Made by a program: the position numbers and the translations under genes. The notes under the pieces were generated by a model that was not told the origin of the DNA, did no database searches, and saw only the letters and a program-made list of their open reading frames with translations. Below, piece by piece: positions 26,218 to 37,008 of a stretch of DNA of 64,000 bases. This DNA is from Heterocephalus glaber. Taxonomy: Eukaryota > Chordata > Mammalia > Rodentia > Bathyergidae. The stretch lies in contig NW_004624805.1 of NCBI RefSeq assembly GCF_000247695.1, positions 6,090,735 to 6,154,734 on the forward strand, given 5' to 3'. Position 1 is the stretch's first letter; each line of letters begins with the position of its first letter.

Positions 26218-26741
26218 CATGCCCCATTTAAAAATTACGAATTTTGTGCATTTTTTTTATTTCTTAAAGACTACTATAAGAGAAAGGAAAGGGTTTTGAA
26301 TGGAAATTTCATGTAAATTCGAGAAACATAATAGCCTTACCAAAATGTAAATGTAAAAAGAATTGTTTTGTGTATTCAGACTGTCATTACAGGCAGCAAA
26401 TAATTTGATTCTTCATGAAAATTATAATTACTTGAGTTGCAGCTCAATAAAACTACTGCATAAGTTTACATGCCATTCCTTATTTTTTATAACTAACAAA
26501 TGTTCTAAAATAATGTCCTTTTTTTTTTGCTGTCTCTATAAAAGAATGGCCACCAAAATAAGGTAATGGTGCATTGCTGCCATCATTGTGAAATATTCAA
26601 ATAACTATAAATTAGTGTATGTTCAAGATAAATAGCATACATAATAAGCTGAAATCAGCATATACATTTATTTTCATAAGTCAAGTTTTTCTGATTATAA
26701 TTATTTAGAAATTACTTTCGTAAATCACAGAATATCTGTTT

Positions 26742-26802
26742 TAAAAAAAGTTTATCAGTATGTTTACAGTACATAGTGATTACATTCATTATAGAAAGTT
26801 AT
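26742..26802 (-). mobile_element. L1-like 3' terminal module
   Basis: The minus strand reads ataatgaatgtaatcactat, then gtactgtaaacatactgataaac and an A-rich end, a short copy of the recurring module. Confidence 0.55.
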
Positions 26803-27016
26803 TTTATGAATAGATATCAAGCCAAGAAGTCTTATACTAATTTCTCCCTCTAGTGCTGTTGGAAATCACTATTAATACAATTTCCTATTAATGAGAAAGA
26901 AAACAGATGTTTTCCTTTATAGCTATATTCTAAAACTAAGCAGAAACATACATATTAGAATTTTGATAAGCCTGACCTCAAGTCAGCTTTCATGCTTTGT
27001 CAAAAAGTAATTCCTA

Positions 27017-27101
27017 GCCGGGGATGTAGCTCAGTGGCACCATGCCTGCCTCGCAAGCTCAAGGTCCTGCATTCAATCCCCAGTACCACACACAAAAAAG
27101 G
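27017..27101 (+). mobile_element. ID SINE
   Basis: Full-length ID with A box tagctcagtgg, B box attcaatcc and A-rich tail. An AATTCCTA duplication lies at 27009-27016 and 27102-27109. It is in MKX intron 3, antisense to the gene. Confidence 0.93.
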
Positions 27102-27864
27102 AATTCCTAAGTGACAACTTTTAAATACTCTGGAAACTGATTATTTTATTTAATATTTGTTTATTTTGGGGTGTTTCCCTTATTGTACATTTATTTAATG
27201 GAATGTTCCAAACCTCACAAATGCCGTCGAGTGGAGCTACTGTTCTGTGTGAAGTGTCCCAGTCCAGCCTGCTCCTCCTCCTCCTCCTCCCGATATAGCT
27301 GTTGTGTTTGCTTGTACAAACATCCATGCCACCATGTCTATTACAGAAAACTGTGGTGAAATGGAAAAAGCATCTGACCTAAAATTAGATTTTTATTTCC
27401 AGGCCCACCTCGGCCCCCTACCGACCCTGAACTTCCGTGCACTTTGGCTGTTATCCGTGAGGTGTGCTCCACATTACTGTTACAGTGAACAGCAAATAGG
27501 ACTGTGTTCAGAAACGCTGGTTCGGTGTAAACTAGTATGTGTTCACTGGAGAAGAAACAACCTTGCACCATGTCCTCCTACACTTGGCGAGGAGCCACCT
27601 GAAATCTGAACTTTGCCTCCTCTCCTTAAGCCCAGCAGAAAGATGCCAGCAGCGAAGTACCTACTGTGGGTTCCGGCCGATGCCACAATGCTTCCTATCA
27701 AAAATTAATAAAGTGGGCAAACTCACTCCCTGTCTTCCTAGTCCCCCCCCCACACACACACCTGTGTTAATAATGGTCATTCTGAGAGCTGGTCCCAACT
27801 TGAGCTTTAATACGCGTGGCTCCAATATGCCGCCCCAGATTCTAGGGTTCTCAAAGCTTTTGAG

Positions 27865-27955
27865 CCCAAGGCCAGCAGCTCCAGCACAACCCGAGAACTT
27901 GTTAGAAGTGTAAATTACTGCTCACCCTGGAGACTACTGAAGAGGAGCTCCCTCC
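27865..27955 (+). mobile_element. MER5-type hAT fragment
   Basis: ccagcagctccagcacaacc, gagaacttgttagaagtgta and gactactgaagaggagctcc resemble MER5A. Lies at the CpG-island edge in MKX intron 3. Confidence 0.55.
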
Positions 27956-28230
27956 GGGTGGGGTGCAGGCTGTGTGCACCATACCTGAGTCCAGATTCCC
28001 AGGCTTCCTCCAAATCCGCAGCTGACCTTCCAGCCCCTTTCTCAGCAGCACATTCTACAGTCCCTTCCGCTCATTTGCACCACAGTGATAAATCAGGGTG
28101 AGAGGCAGCCCATGCCAAAGCATCCGGACCGCCTTCGCCCGCCCGGGCTCCATCCTCTCCAGAGAGGCGCCACCTGCGTCCTCCTGGGCCGGCAGGGGAG
28201 GCGGGCTCAGAGCCGCTGGGTCCCCGTTAC

Positions 28231-28390
28231 CTGCACTAGCGTCATCTGCGAGCCGAGGGCCAAGAGTATCTTCTCGGTCTTGGTGGGGTACGGGTTGTCG
28301 CGGTGCTTGTAGAGCCACTGCTTCAGCGGCCGCGCCATGTCTTGCAGGGCCTGCCGCTTGTGCCTCACCTTCCCGCCGCTCTGCCGGGCC
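28231..28390 (-). CDS. MKX: MKX coding exon 3 (homeodomain N-terminal two thirds)
   Basis: The 160-bp exon runs from an acceptor (cttctag) to a CAG|GTAACG donor. It completes Gly63 and encodes residues 64-116. It carries the basic arm (KVRHKR, about 70-75), helix 1 and helix 2 of the homeodomain, and the three-residue TALE loop insertion Pro-Tyr-Pro at 96-98 between them. The exon ends at Gln116, so the next intron splits the homeodomain just before the recognition helix. Phase fits exactly with exon 2 (2+1) and exon 4 (0). The residues from the basic arm to the exon end match human Mohawk essentially throughout, as expected for the DNA-binding region. TALE homeodomains bind DNA in the nucleus; Mohawk recognises an A-C-A type site. 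Confidence is high because splice sites, phase and family motifs all agree. Confidence 0.97.
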
Positions 28391-29665
28391 CTAGAAGCCA
28401 GGAGGGGAGAGGTGGGGAGGGTGAGGGCCCCGAGAGGCCCCTTCTCCACCCGCCCGAGGCTGGGCCGGGCCAGGCCTGGAAGAGGTCAGGGGGCAGCCTA
28501 AGATCTAAGTCGACCTCGATGTGGAAAACACCCTGAGCCGAGTGCCTCGCTTCAGAGATGAGATAAAGCGGAAGCGAGCGGAGGAATGAACAGGAGGCGA
28601 CTGCACCTTGCCCGGCGCCCACCGGCGCAGCCCCGAGCCGCCGGCCGCAGCAGCGCGTGTGCGCGGGCCGAGGCCGCAGGGCCGACGCTCGAGCGCCCCG
28701 CTGTTTCTGCCGCTCTGGGGCAGAAGGGAGGAAAAGGGAGTCCGCGTGAGAAGGACGCACAGCCCGAGGAGCACCCGAGGGCGCTTCCTGCCCAAGGCAG
28801 GGCAGAGTAGGCCAGCTCAGCCCAGGGGAAGGGAGGAAAACCGGGAAAGGCTCCGAGGCGACGGTCCGCGCCCGAGCCCGCGCACTCGCGCTGCGCTGCG
28901 CTCCCGGGCGGCTCCGGGAGGGGTCGCCGCGCCCGGCGGGAAGCGGGGGCGCCTGCGCCGCTGCCGCCTCCTGGCCTGGCCTCCTCGGACGCCTGAAAAC
29001 GCAACTCCGGCCGAACCTCCTGCTAGCAACTTTTTGAAGAAACCTAATCTCGATTTCACTAACCGGCGAGGTCGCGGAGCCCGCAGCTGTCGCATCGTCC
29101 ACCTGGAGGCGCCAAGACCGCGCTCCTGCCCTGGACCCCGACCTCGCGGCCAAAGTCTGCGCTCCAGGCCCCGCACCGGCGCAGGTGGCCCCCGCCTCCC
29201 GGGCCCCCTCGCCCCGCTGGACTGAACGCCGCGGTGGGGGTCCCGGCCTGCCCTGGGCACCCCGCGAGCTGTGAGCGCCCCCGTCGCCCCGCAGGGGTCA
29301 CCTTCCCGACCCCCCTCCTGGGCGCGGGGCCGGGGGACCCGGAGGAGACCCCCAGGGCCTGACCCCGGTCCGCCCTGGTCCTATGCATCCCGGTCAGTCC
29401 CTCCTGCGCCAGCGGTACGAACGGGGCGCCAAAAACCACCCCGAGGTCCAGGTGGCCGAGGACGACGGCTGCTGCTCCGACTTACTTTCCCAGAGCCTCG
29501 GTTCCAAGGTTCTGACCCCAGGATCGCTCGTTTTGAGACTCCAGATCCACAAAACAAGGACGCGCGAGCACAGGGGATGCGGACTTGCCCTCCTGGGGGA
29601 CCCCGGGGTGCGCGAGCCCTCCCCTCCGGCCGCAGGCAGGCAGGGCCCCGGGAGCGCACGCCTAC

Positions 29666-29853
29666 CCGGTCCTCCGGTGTCTCAGGCCGAGGTTGTCCTT
29701 GAGGGGCGGGCCGCCGGCAATGCCCACTTCGGGGCGGGCGTGGGGTCCATCCAGGACACCGCCGTAGGGCCGGCCGCCCCGCTCCCGTTCTGCAGCGCCC
29801 CGTTCCTCAAAAAGCACGGCGCCGCCGAGCTTGTTGAAGACGATGGTGTTCAT
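29666..29853 (-). CDS. MKX: MKX coding exon 2 (start codon, residues 1-62)
   Basis: First coding exon of Mohawk homeobox, a nuclear TALE-class transcription factor that mainly represses and is needed for tendon and connective tissue differentiation. The frame opens with MNTIVFNKL, the characteristic Mohawk N-terminus, and runs 62 codons plus two bases to a GT donor at 29665-29664, ending in RHRRT. The ATG at 29853-29851 follows GGCACC, a good Kozak context with A at -3. The exon itself starts at 29892, just after a pyrimidine-rich acceptor (tctcctag), leaving 39 bases of 5' UTR. The two trailing bases join the first base of the next exon to make Gly63. This segment precedes the homeodomain and is GC-rich, inside the CpG island. 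Several substitutions relative to human as I recall it (for example an extra Gly-rich character around residues 29-48) look like ordinary divergence. Confidence 0.96.
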
Positions 29854-29892
29854 GGTGCCGGCAGCCAGGCGCTCCGCGACAGGACTCGAGTT
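29854..29892 (-). other. MKX: 5' UTR part of MKX exon 2
   Basis: These 39 bases lie between the acceptor (ag at 29894-29893, preceded by ttggtctcct) and the ATG. No upstream ATG occurs in this short leader. Its presence implies at least one non-coding first exon further upstream, at higher coordinates. Confidence 0.85.
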
Positions 29893-30111
29893 CTAGGAGA
29901 CCAAGGTGCATCGCGTTACCGCCGGACAGTGCTCAGGTTCCTGCAGGCCTCCGGCCCTGGGCTTGGCGGGGGCGCTGGGCTGCGGAGCCCAGGGGCGGAG
30001 CGGCCCTGCAGCGACTGGCCCAGCGAACCCCCGCCTCTCCCACCTGGCTCTGCACCTCCCACCCCGCCGCTGCCACTTCCCACCCTACCCGTGGAACCTC
30101 AGCCAGAAATA

Positions 30112-30121
30112 ACTTACCTTC
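30112..30121 (-). other. MKX: Candidate alternative 5' UTR exon donor (exon 1b)
   Basis: On the minus strand the sequence reads GAAG|GTAAGT, a full-consensus donor with the exon ending at 30118. Joined to exon 2 it would leave a 225-bp intron (29893-30117). It could mark an alternative first exon, or the end of an internal non-coding exon lying between 31152 and exon 2. Confidence 0.45.
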
Positions 30122-31145
30122 GGGGGCAAGGGAGTAAATCTCAAAGGAGCCTCCGGGCCTCGGAGGAGAACGCATTGGGGATGGGACAGCAGCAGGGCAG
30201 GCGAGGGCCACGTGCCCTTCGGTCACACGCAAGCCTCCCGGGGCCCCCACTCGGGCGTCAGGAGGGGTGGGGTGGGAGGGACCACTGCTTCCGCAAGGCC
30301 CAGTTAAGGAGTCCCATGCCGTGCTGGGGTCCAGGGATTTTCATGTTTTCTGGGTCCTGGCTGAAACCCCTGCTACTGTCGGCTGAGGTCCTCAGGGAGG
30401 GGAGGACAGGGAGCCATTGGAAGGGGGCCCCAGCCCCGGAAAGCTAAGTGGCGTCTGGGACCAATGCACCACATCCTCCGGTCGTGCCGTCCCCCAAGCC
30501 CGCCCCAGGACGCGCAGGGTCCGGGCAGGTCGAGGCTCTGGGTTCCGACCCTCAGGGTGGCCACCGCAGAACCCTGGCTTTCCTCAGCGCGGGCGCGAGC
30601 TCCAGCTCAGAGCTCCGGGCCGTAAAGGCGTCGGCACCCGGGGGGGGGCCGATGCAGCGGGGCTCGAGGGTCGCGCCTCCCCGCCCCGGCTGTCGCTCCG
30701 AGTCCTGTCGCGCGCACCTCGGGTCGGCGGCGTGGCGCCTCTGTCCGCCGCTCTCAGGCTCGGATCCCCGCCCGCCCGCCTGCCCTGCCCAGCCAGGCGC
30801 CCGGGGGCAGCGGCGAGGGTCCTTAGGCCCCTCCACCGCTCCCCACCCAGCCCTGGCCTCCAGGGGAGCCGCACGCGCCCAATCCCGCCTCGCCCTCAGC
30901 CCCACTCCTCCGCGCCCACGGGCACGTGCCGGGCTCCGGGCCGCCGCGCCTATCCCCAGCCCTTGCACCGTTCCGCCCAGCCCTGCCCTCCTGCCGGCAG
31001 CCGCGTGCTTTTCCTGCGAGGCCACCCCGCACCCTGCCCACGCAAAGGCCGATCCCCGGCGCGCCCCGGGCCGAGGTCCGAGCGGCCCAGCACTGGCCCC
31101 GAGGCGTGGGCCCCGCCGTCCTAACCCCGGGCTCTTTTGCGCCCC

Positions 31146-31155
31146 ACTTACCCGA
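31146..31155 (-). other. MKX: Candidate 5' UTR exon donor (exon 1a)
   Basis: On the minus strand the sequence reads TCGG|GTAAGT, a near-perfect donor with the exon ending at 31152. Splicing to the exon 2 acceptor would remove about 1.26 kb of CpG-island intron. With the TATA-like motif at 31488-31496 this gives a first exon of roughly 300 nt. The assignment is inferred; no transcript evidence is available here. Confidence 0.5.
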
Positions 31156-31445
31156 GTCGCTCCGCACTGTGCTGGGCGCTCACTCCCGGCCGGACTGCCC
31201 CGCCCAGTGCCCGCCAGTAACTTTAAAGCCGGGAGGCGCGGCCAGGTGGGCGCCCGGCTCCCCGAGACCCCGGGGCCACCGGGCAGCGGAGGCGCGTCCC
31301 CGCGGGCCTCGGAGAGTGGGGGAGGGCGGGGCGGCCAGCGGCCCTGGAGCGGCGGGCGGTACCTGCGGCGGTTTGGGGTTCCCGGCGGCCGCTAGGCGCG
31401 TGCCCATCCCCGCCGCATGCTCCCGCGCGGGCTGCAGCGCGATCC

Positions 31446-31447
<2 letters not shown>

Positions 31448-31483
<36 letters not shown>
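31448..31483. repeat. (GCC)12 triplet repeat in MKX promoter/5' UTR
   Basis: Twelve uninterrupted GCC units on the plus strand (GGC on the MKX sense strand), followed by GCGGC. It lies within the CpG island just downstream of the TATA-like motif in the MKX direction, so it is probably at or next to the transcription start or in the first exon. Confidence 0.95.
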
Positions 31484-31485
<2 letters not shown>

Positions 31486-31487
31486 GG

Positions 31488-31496
31488 CTTTATTTA
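31488..31496 (-). promoter_or_regulatory. MKX: TATA-like element of the MKX promoter (candidate)
   Basis: The minus strand reads TAAATAAAG, an isolated AT island within very GC-rich DNA and immediately upstream of the GGC tract. If it acts as a TATA box, transcription would start about 25-30 bp downstream, near 31458-31465, inside the triplet tract. Confidence 0.35.
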
Positions 31497-34400
31497 CCCG
31501 GACGGGCGCGCGCCCGGGAACAGGAATGCCGAGACCTTCTCGTGTTTCCCGAGCGCCGGGCCCAGCCGGCGAACATCCTGCTGGCGCCCTATCCAGGTTC
31601 CCGGGCCGAGGAGGGGAAGCGTCCGCGACGGCCGGGCCGCGGGCGCTGCTGCTCGCTCCTCGCCGCGAAACCGCCCCGGCCCGAGCCCTCCGGGGTCGGG
31701 CGCAGCTCCCGGAGCCTCTGGCCTGGCAGCAGTGGAGCGAAAGCAGCCGCTCCCTCCGCGCTCAGAGGAGCAACTGGAGACGCCGCCGGGAGCGTTCACT
31801 CCGGCTCGGGAGCTGCGGTGCTGCGGTGCAAACCCCGTGCTCAGCCGGCCGACAGCCGAGGCGCCCCCGCTGGCCCTTGCGTTTTCCTGCGCTCAGCGGG
31901 GGGAAGCGCAGACTCCGCTTTGCGCCCACAGCGCAGGAGCCTGTGGATCGGGGTCTCGCGCGCCGGCAGCCTCTGCTCTGGAGCCACTGGCCCCTCAGGT
32001 CCGCGACTTCTGGAGAAGACCGGGTATACAGCGTCTCTGCGGACAAGCGCTGCAGAGGATTCGAGGGTCGCCGGGGGTGGGGATAGGAGAGGCACAGATG
32101 GGGCAACGCGAGCCCGGGTGCCCAGCCTGAGCGACCCAGGTGTGGAAGAGATGAGGCGCCCAGTCGGAACTCTGCGGCAACGGGGACGGAACTGGGAAGA
32201 CAGCGCAGGCGGAGAGAATGTGCTCAGATTCTCCTATGCAGGACGCCCTGCTATCCGCCTATCTGAGCAGTAAGCAGGCTTAGGTGCAACGCTGGCAGCT
32301 TGGACAAGGGATCCCTAAGGCTGGAGTACAAGGCCCCAAGCCCCGAGCGGCCTGCGTACCCACTCCTTGGGCCCTTCGCCTCCGTACAGCTTTCATCCGT
32401 TCTAAGAGCAAGAGATTTCCCCAAATCTGAACACTGTGACATAGCTTATCCTTTTCTCCTCGGAAGCTGGCTGGCCAGGGATGGGGTAGTAGCCCACCTG
32501 AGCATCTTTTATATGGCCCCCAATGTTCCCAGTACTAATCACACCCTCGAATTTTCAAGTCTGCTCTCCCCCTCAAACACTCCACAGCAAACCAGGCAGT
32601 GGCACGGTCTAAAGCAGAAAGGAATTAGGTTTACTTCTTTGCACACCGGGCAAATTCATGCTGTATCATTTCACCACGTTGCCAGGCGTCCCCAGTTCTC
32701 TTTTATTATGTAACGCGCGGCCGCAGAGCTCGCCCCTGGTCTTTGGCGCTGTGCTGCAATGCGGGGCTTCGGTCTACTTTGCTGACGCTCAGCAAATACG
32801 ACAGAAACGCATCTAATTGACAATGCACGGGAGGAAATAGCCACATAATCGTTTATGGTCTCTATGAGCCATGACAAACAGAGCAATCAGCTGTAACATA
32901 CCCCTCTGACATTTGTTGTTTTTTTTTTTCTTTTTGGATCAGCTGCCTCAGGTAAAGCAACAGGCATGAATTTAGTCGCTTGCAAGTTTATGATATTCTA
33001 CTGGCTTATTGAGCTGTATGCTGTAGTAAATGCTATCATAGGACAAGAGAATTTTTAATGCTTACATCTATTTATGTAGTTTTTAAATGCATTCAGAGAA
33101 CTTTAACATACATTTGTATGTACGATATGTTTTCTTAAAGCCTAAATAAAATATACAGCAAAAACGTTTTGGAAAAATATTTTTATTTTGTATATGAATA
33201 ATATGCACCTTCATAAGTCTCAGGTGAAACCACTGAACATTAATATATGATAATTCCTTTAGAGTACAGTTTAATAATTAGAATCCATTTTAAAATTTAA
33301 AAAAATAGGCTGTCCATTTTAAAAATGAAACTGTGGACAATCTCTAAAATACCAAAGGGAGTTTATTTTGTGATAGACCAAAATTTTAGTTTTGCAAGTT
33401 TCCCCCTCCATGCACGGGGGGGTCTTCTCATCCACAATTCAAATATGTTTGTCATTGTATTAAATTTCACCTTCTCTAAGTGGAATTTTACTCAGCTACT
33501 TATGCTATATGCCAGTGTCAGTCTACTACGTGCTGCTTATAATGCTCAGAAGTAAAATTTCATGTTAGACAGTACTGTTAAGAGATTGAAGAAAGAGTAG
33601 GTAGTTTATAGGAGACAGTTATATATAGGGAAGAAAACTTGAGCCCTGAACTTAATTTTAGTTAATTTGATGTTGGTTGAGGCTGAATTTACTAGAGTGT
33701 AAAATGAAGATACTAAGCTTTCCACAAACTTGCCTTACATTATTATTATGGCATTTTTTAAATGTGAAAGCAACATACTGCTATTGCTAAAGCTAGACAC
33801 TTGATAAGAATATTTGGGAGAAATTTTAATCCATTCTGTTGGACCTAGTGTATAGCTATAAATACATATAAGTTTTACTTCCTAGTGAAAAAAGAAGACC
33901 TCAGGTTTGACATTTTGATATTTTTATCAATGTACCCTGGCATTTCAGAATAAATATTGGTCAAAACGTTTGAAAACAATGAGTGCTTTTAAACCTCCTT
34001 TTGTTATTTAGGCAAGGAATCACCAAATGGCATAAAATAGTAAGATTCTGCTCAAATATTACAAAATAGTAAGTTTATAAACAAATAACAAGCGCACTTC
34101 ACAGTGCCAGTTTGACTTGGACAACTATGTGTATTGGAGAGTGTACGTAGGACAACATAACTGATGAAAGACCGAAATTTTGTAAGCAAATTAGTAGAGT
34201 GGGTGGTCACAAAGTACCTCACATGCATTCTTACTTTGTTTATAATCTAATTTTAATTGCAGGAGTAACACCTTGTGTCGAGGGAGGTCTTTTCCATGAA
34301 TTAACCCTCAATTAAAGAGCAGAGTACGAGTGAAAGTCCGTGTAGGTCACCTGAACCCAATCACATGCTACAGAGGAAACACCAAGAAATGGGCTTTGCC

Positions 34401-34779
34401 TATTTGGTGTGCACCCCTTTAACCTTTTTCTGTGTGTGCACATACATGAATATAAACAAACAAATTGTAATTTTGTTTTATGAGTTTTAAAAAATATAAC
34501 ACCATAGTGCACAAAAGTTTGTACCCAAAGTTTTCAACTACTTTGTCACTCAATAATATAATTCAGAGCTTTCCTATTAGTATGTTTAACTGTTACTGTT
34601 ATGCTTCATACTTTATTTAACCTTCCCCTGTGAACATTTCTGCCATTCCATTTTCATTATTGTAAACTGATTAAACATCTTTGTATACCATTCTTTCTGT
34701 ATATCCTGTATATTCTCTAAAAATAGCTATGTGGAAGTACAATTGTTGCATTGAAGGAAACATGGTTTTTAAATTTTGT

Positions 34780-35400
34780 TAGATGCTTCCAAATTCCCCT
34801 TCACTCCAAGCCCCTGGTGATGAGTGCAAGTCCTGTTTCCTCACATGCTGCACAGCATTGCATATAACCTGTCTTTGTAATGTTTGCCTAGAAAGACGAT
34901 GAATAAAATACCCTTCATTATTTGAGAACCTTTTCCTTTATGAGCCATTTATATTTCTTAATTGAATGTCTTTACTTATATCCATATTAGATGCCTTATT
35001 GATTTTAAAAATACTTATGTTATATATATTTATACATATTTTACACATATTTATACAGTGCAAGTATGTTACCCGGTCTGTATCCTACATTTTACCTATT
35101 TTTGTCTTTCAGAACATTTAAACATGGATATGGGTCAATATGTTAGTCTTTTCCTTTTTGGGGTTCTTTCTTTTGTGTGTTGCTTAAGAAGGCTTTTTCT
35201 ATGTTTGCTTCTAATATTTTTAAAAATTGTTTTCACTTGGTTCTTTATATTGTGAGGTAAAAATCTAACTTGATTTTTAAGATATCTTAATTGAATGGTC
35301 CATAATTCCTATGAAATTTATTATAGAATTTCTCCCTATGGTTTGTAATAACTTCTCATATATACAGTAAATTCCTTTCCATATGTAGGCTGGTCTAAGG
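34780..35400 (-). mobile_element. Probable ancient L1 fragment
   Basis: Order and phrasing (cttcactccaagcccctggtgatg, gagccatttatatttctt, aagaaggctttttctatg) resemble reverse-strand ancient L1 ORF2. Diverged and without an open frame. Confidence 0.45.
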
Positions 35401-36156
35401 ACACTTTGAGATATGTCACAGAGTGCCCATTATATTCTAATAAATGTAATCTTTAACTTTAAAAAACTATCTTGCACTAAAGATATCCACTGTTCCACTC
35501 TTTTAAACATCAGAACGTGTCAGGGTTGGTAAGGTCATGTGCATTGTCTGGTAGTGGATTCTAATTTAGATGGTTGCTTCAATAATGTCCTAGGATAATG
35601 CTGTTCTTCATCAACTCAGAAGGAGAGAGCAGTTTCCAGCAGCCCGTATTCTTCAGAGTGCAAGGTGCATAGAGTTTTCACAGCACACGAGAAAGACGTG
35701 AAAGCCTACTATGAACAATATAATGTCACTTGTAAAAGTGATGTGTAAGCTCCTTCTCTCTCCGTGCTTAACTTTTAATGGAATGTAGCTATTTTTTTTC
35801 ACAAAGCAGTTAGGCAAGATAAGAAACTTTAGTAACTATTTTACTCACCCTAGGCTTTAAAAAATGCAAGTATTTTGTCACCCAAATTTTAAAGAGTAGC
35901 TATATATAAGTACAGAAAATACAAATACTATAAATAATCAGTAATAAGTAGAACTGAGATCCAAGTGGGATAGCTGCTCCACTTCATAGCACCTAGAGGA
36001 GGACCTTAAGTAATCATAAGTAACTCAGAAGTTTGTCACAGAAGTGAATGTGAGTAGAGTTGATGTGTGCAACTTCCAGTAACGTGATGAGAAGAAAATT
36101 ATTTGCCCTTTCCTCTCACTGTTCCTTGTTTCCAAGAACATAGATGTGGCAGCATG

Positions 36157-36475
36157 GCAGTCTGCCCAGGCTACCATAAGAATACCACGGGTGGGAGGGA
36201 AAATTGTTTCCCACTCTTCTGCAGGCTTAAAGTTGAGGACACAGTGCTCTCCGGGGACCTCTCTCTCCTGGCTTGGGGAGCACTGTCTCACGAAGGGGCG
36301 GGGCGGGTGGTATTTCTTCCTTTTCTTGCAAGGACACCAGGATTCGGGCCCCACCTTTAAGCTCTCACGAAACCTAACTACCTCATTGAAACTATTTCTA
36401 AATTCATTAGCTAGGGTGTTAAGGCTGCAACATATGAATTTTGAGAGGACAAAATTCAGTCTATGATTGCCAGTA
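36157..36475 (-). mobile_element. MLT1-type MaLR LTR
   Basis: Reverse-strand LTR: caggctaccataagaatacc at the 3' end of the element, ttcttgcaaggacaccagga in the middle, and gcaacatatgaattttgaga plus caaaattcagtctatgattgcc at its 5' end. Confidence 0.7.
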
Positions 36476-36995
36476 CAGAGTTAAAAATGGAAGGAATCTG
36501 GATCTTACAGAGAGTGGCTTGCCCTAGACCTGAATCAGAAAACTTTCTGCAAAGATCCAGGTGGGATGCATGGGGGGCCATGCAGCCTGTGCTGCAGTTA
36601 TTCAGCTCTGCTGCTGAGTGAGTACAGGAGCAGCCACGGGGAGCACTGGACTACATGGCTCAGAGAAGGTTGATGTGTTCCAGCAAAACCTTTTCAGATG
36701 CTCACTAACAGCGTCATATTTCTGTGCCACAACATAGCATTCTTCTGATCCTTTCCCTGCCATTGAAAGATGCGCAAAGGAGCGGCACCTGGGGAACAGA
36801 AACAGGCAGGGGTGTGGGTCTTGCCCAAGGGAGGATGGTGCTGCCGGCCCCTCACCCAGAACACTCAGCGCTGGACTGCTAGGGAGACAGAGAAATTTCC
36901 CTTATTTTAGTCCTTTCCTCACTGAGGAATTGAGCCTGCACACTGAGTAATATGCACCTGTACTGACATAATCCTAGAGGCCACGGGTGAACTTG

Positions 36996-37008
36996 AGAAA
37001 AATGCTTT
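36996..37008. repeat. L1 target-site duplication, 3' side copy
   Basis: AGAAAAATGCTTT, identical to 43889-43901. It adjoins the element's poly(A) end. Confidence 0.93.

Larger units (their letters stand above)
20900..28230 (-). other. MKX: MKX intron 3
   Basis: This 7.3-kb intron splits the homeodomain between Gln116 and Val117. It contains a B1-type SINE, two ID SINEs, MIR fragments, L1 3' termini and a short U2 snRNA-like fragment, each listed separately. No additional exon or RNA gene is supported in it. Confidence 0.9.
28080..32270. promoter_or_regulatory. MKX: CpG island over MKX 5' end and promoter
   Basis: CpG dinucleotides and G+C are very dense across about 4 kb, in sharp contrast to the AT-rich flanks. 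The island covers exons 3 and 2, the candidate first exons and the presumed promoter. Developmental homeobox genes commonly sit in broad, Polycomb-regulated CpG islands, so this fits MKX. Many long open frames occur here on both strands only because stop codons are scarce in such composition. Confidence 0.9.
32271..36995. other. Upstream intergenic DNA without supported genes
   Basis: AT-rich beyond 32.9 kb. Apart from an MLT1-type LTR and a probable ancient L1 fragment, I see no exon, RNA gene or clear promoter. The 32.70-32.89 kb part is non-repetitive and moderately GC-rich, and could be regulatory. Confidence 0.6.

Noticed and set aside
28365..32273. Many long open frames (up to 386 codons) on both strands of the CpG island
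   Set aside because: They overlap each other in several frames, are Arg/Ala/Pro/Gly-rich, and lack any domain. Very high G+C makes stop codons rare. Poly-Arg and poly-Ala runs come from the GCC repeat. Only the MKX exons show family similarity with splice sites.
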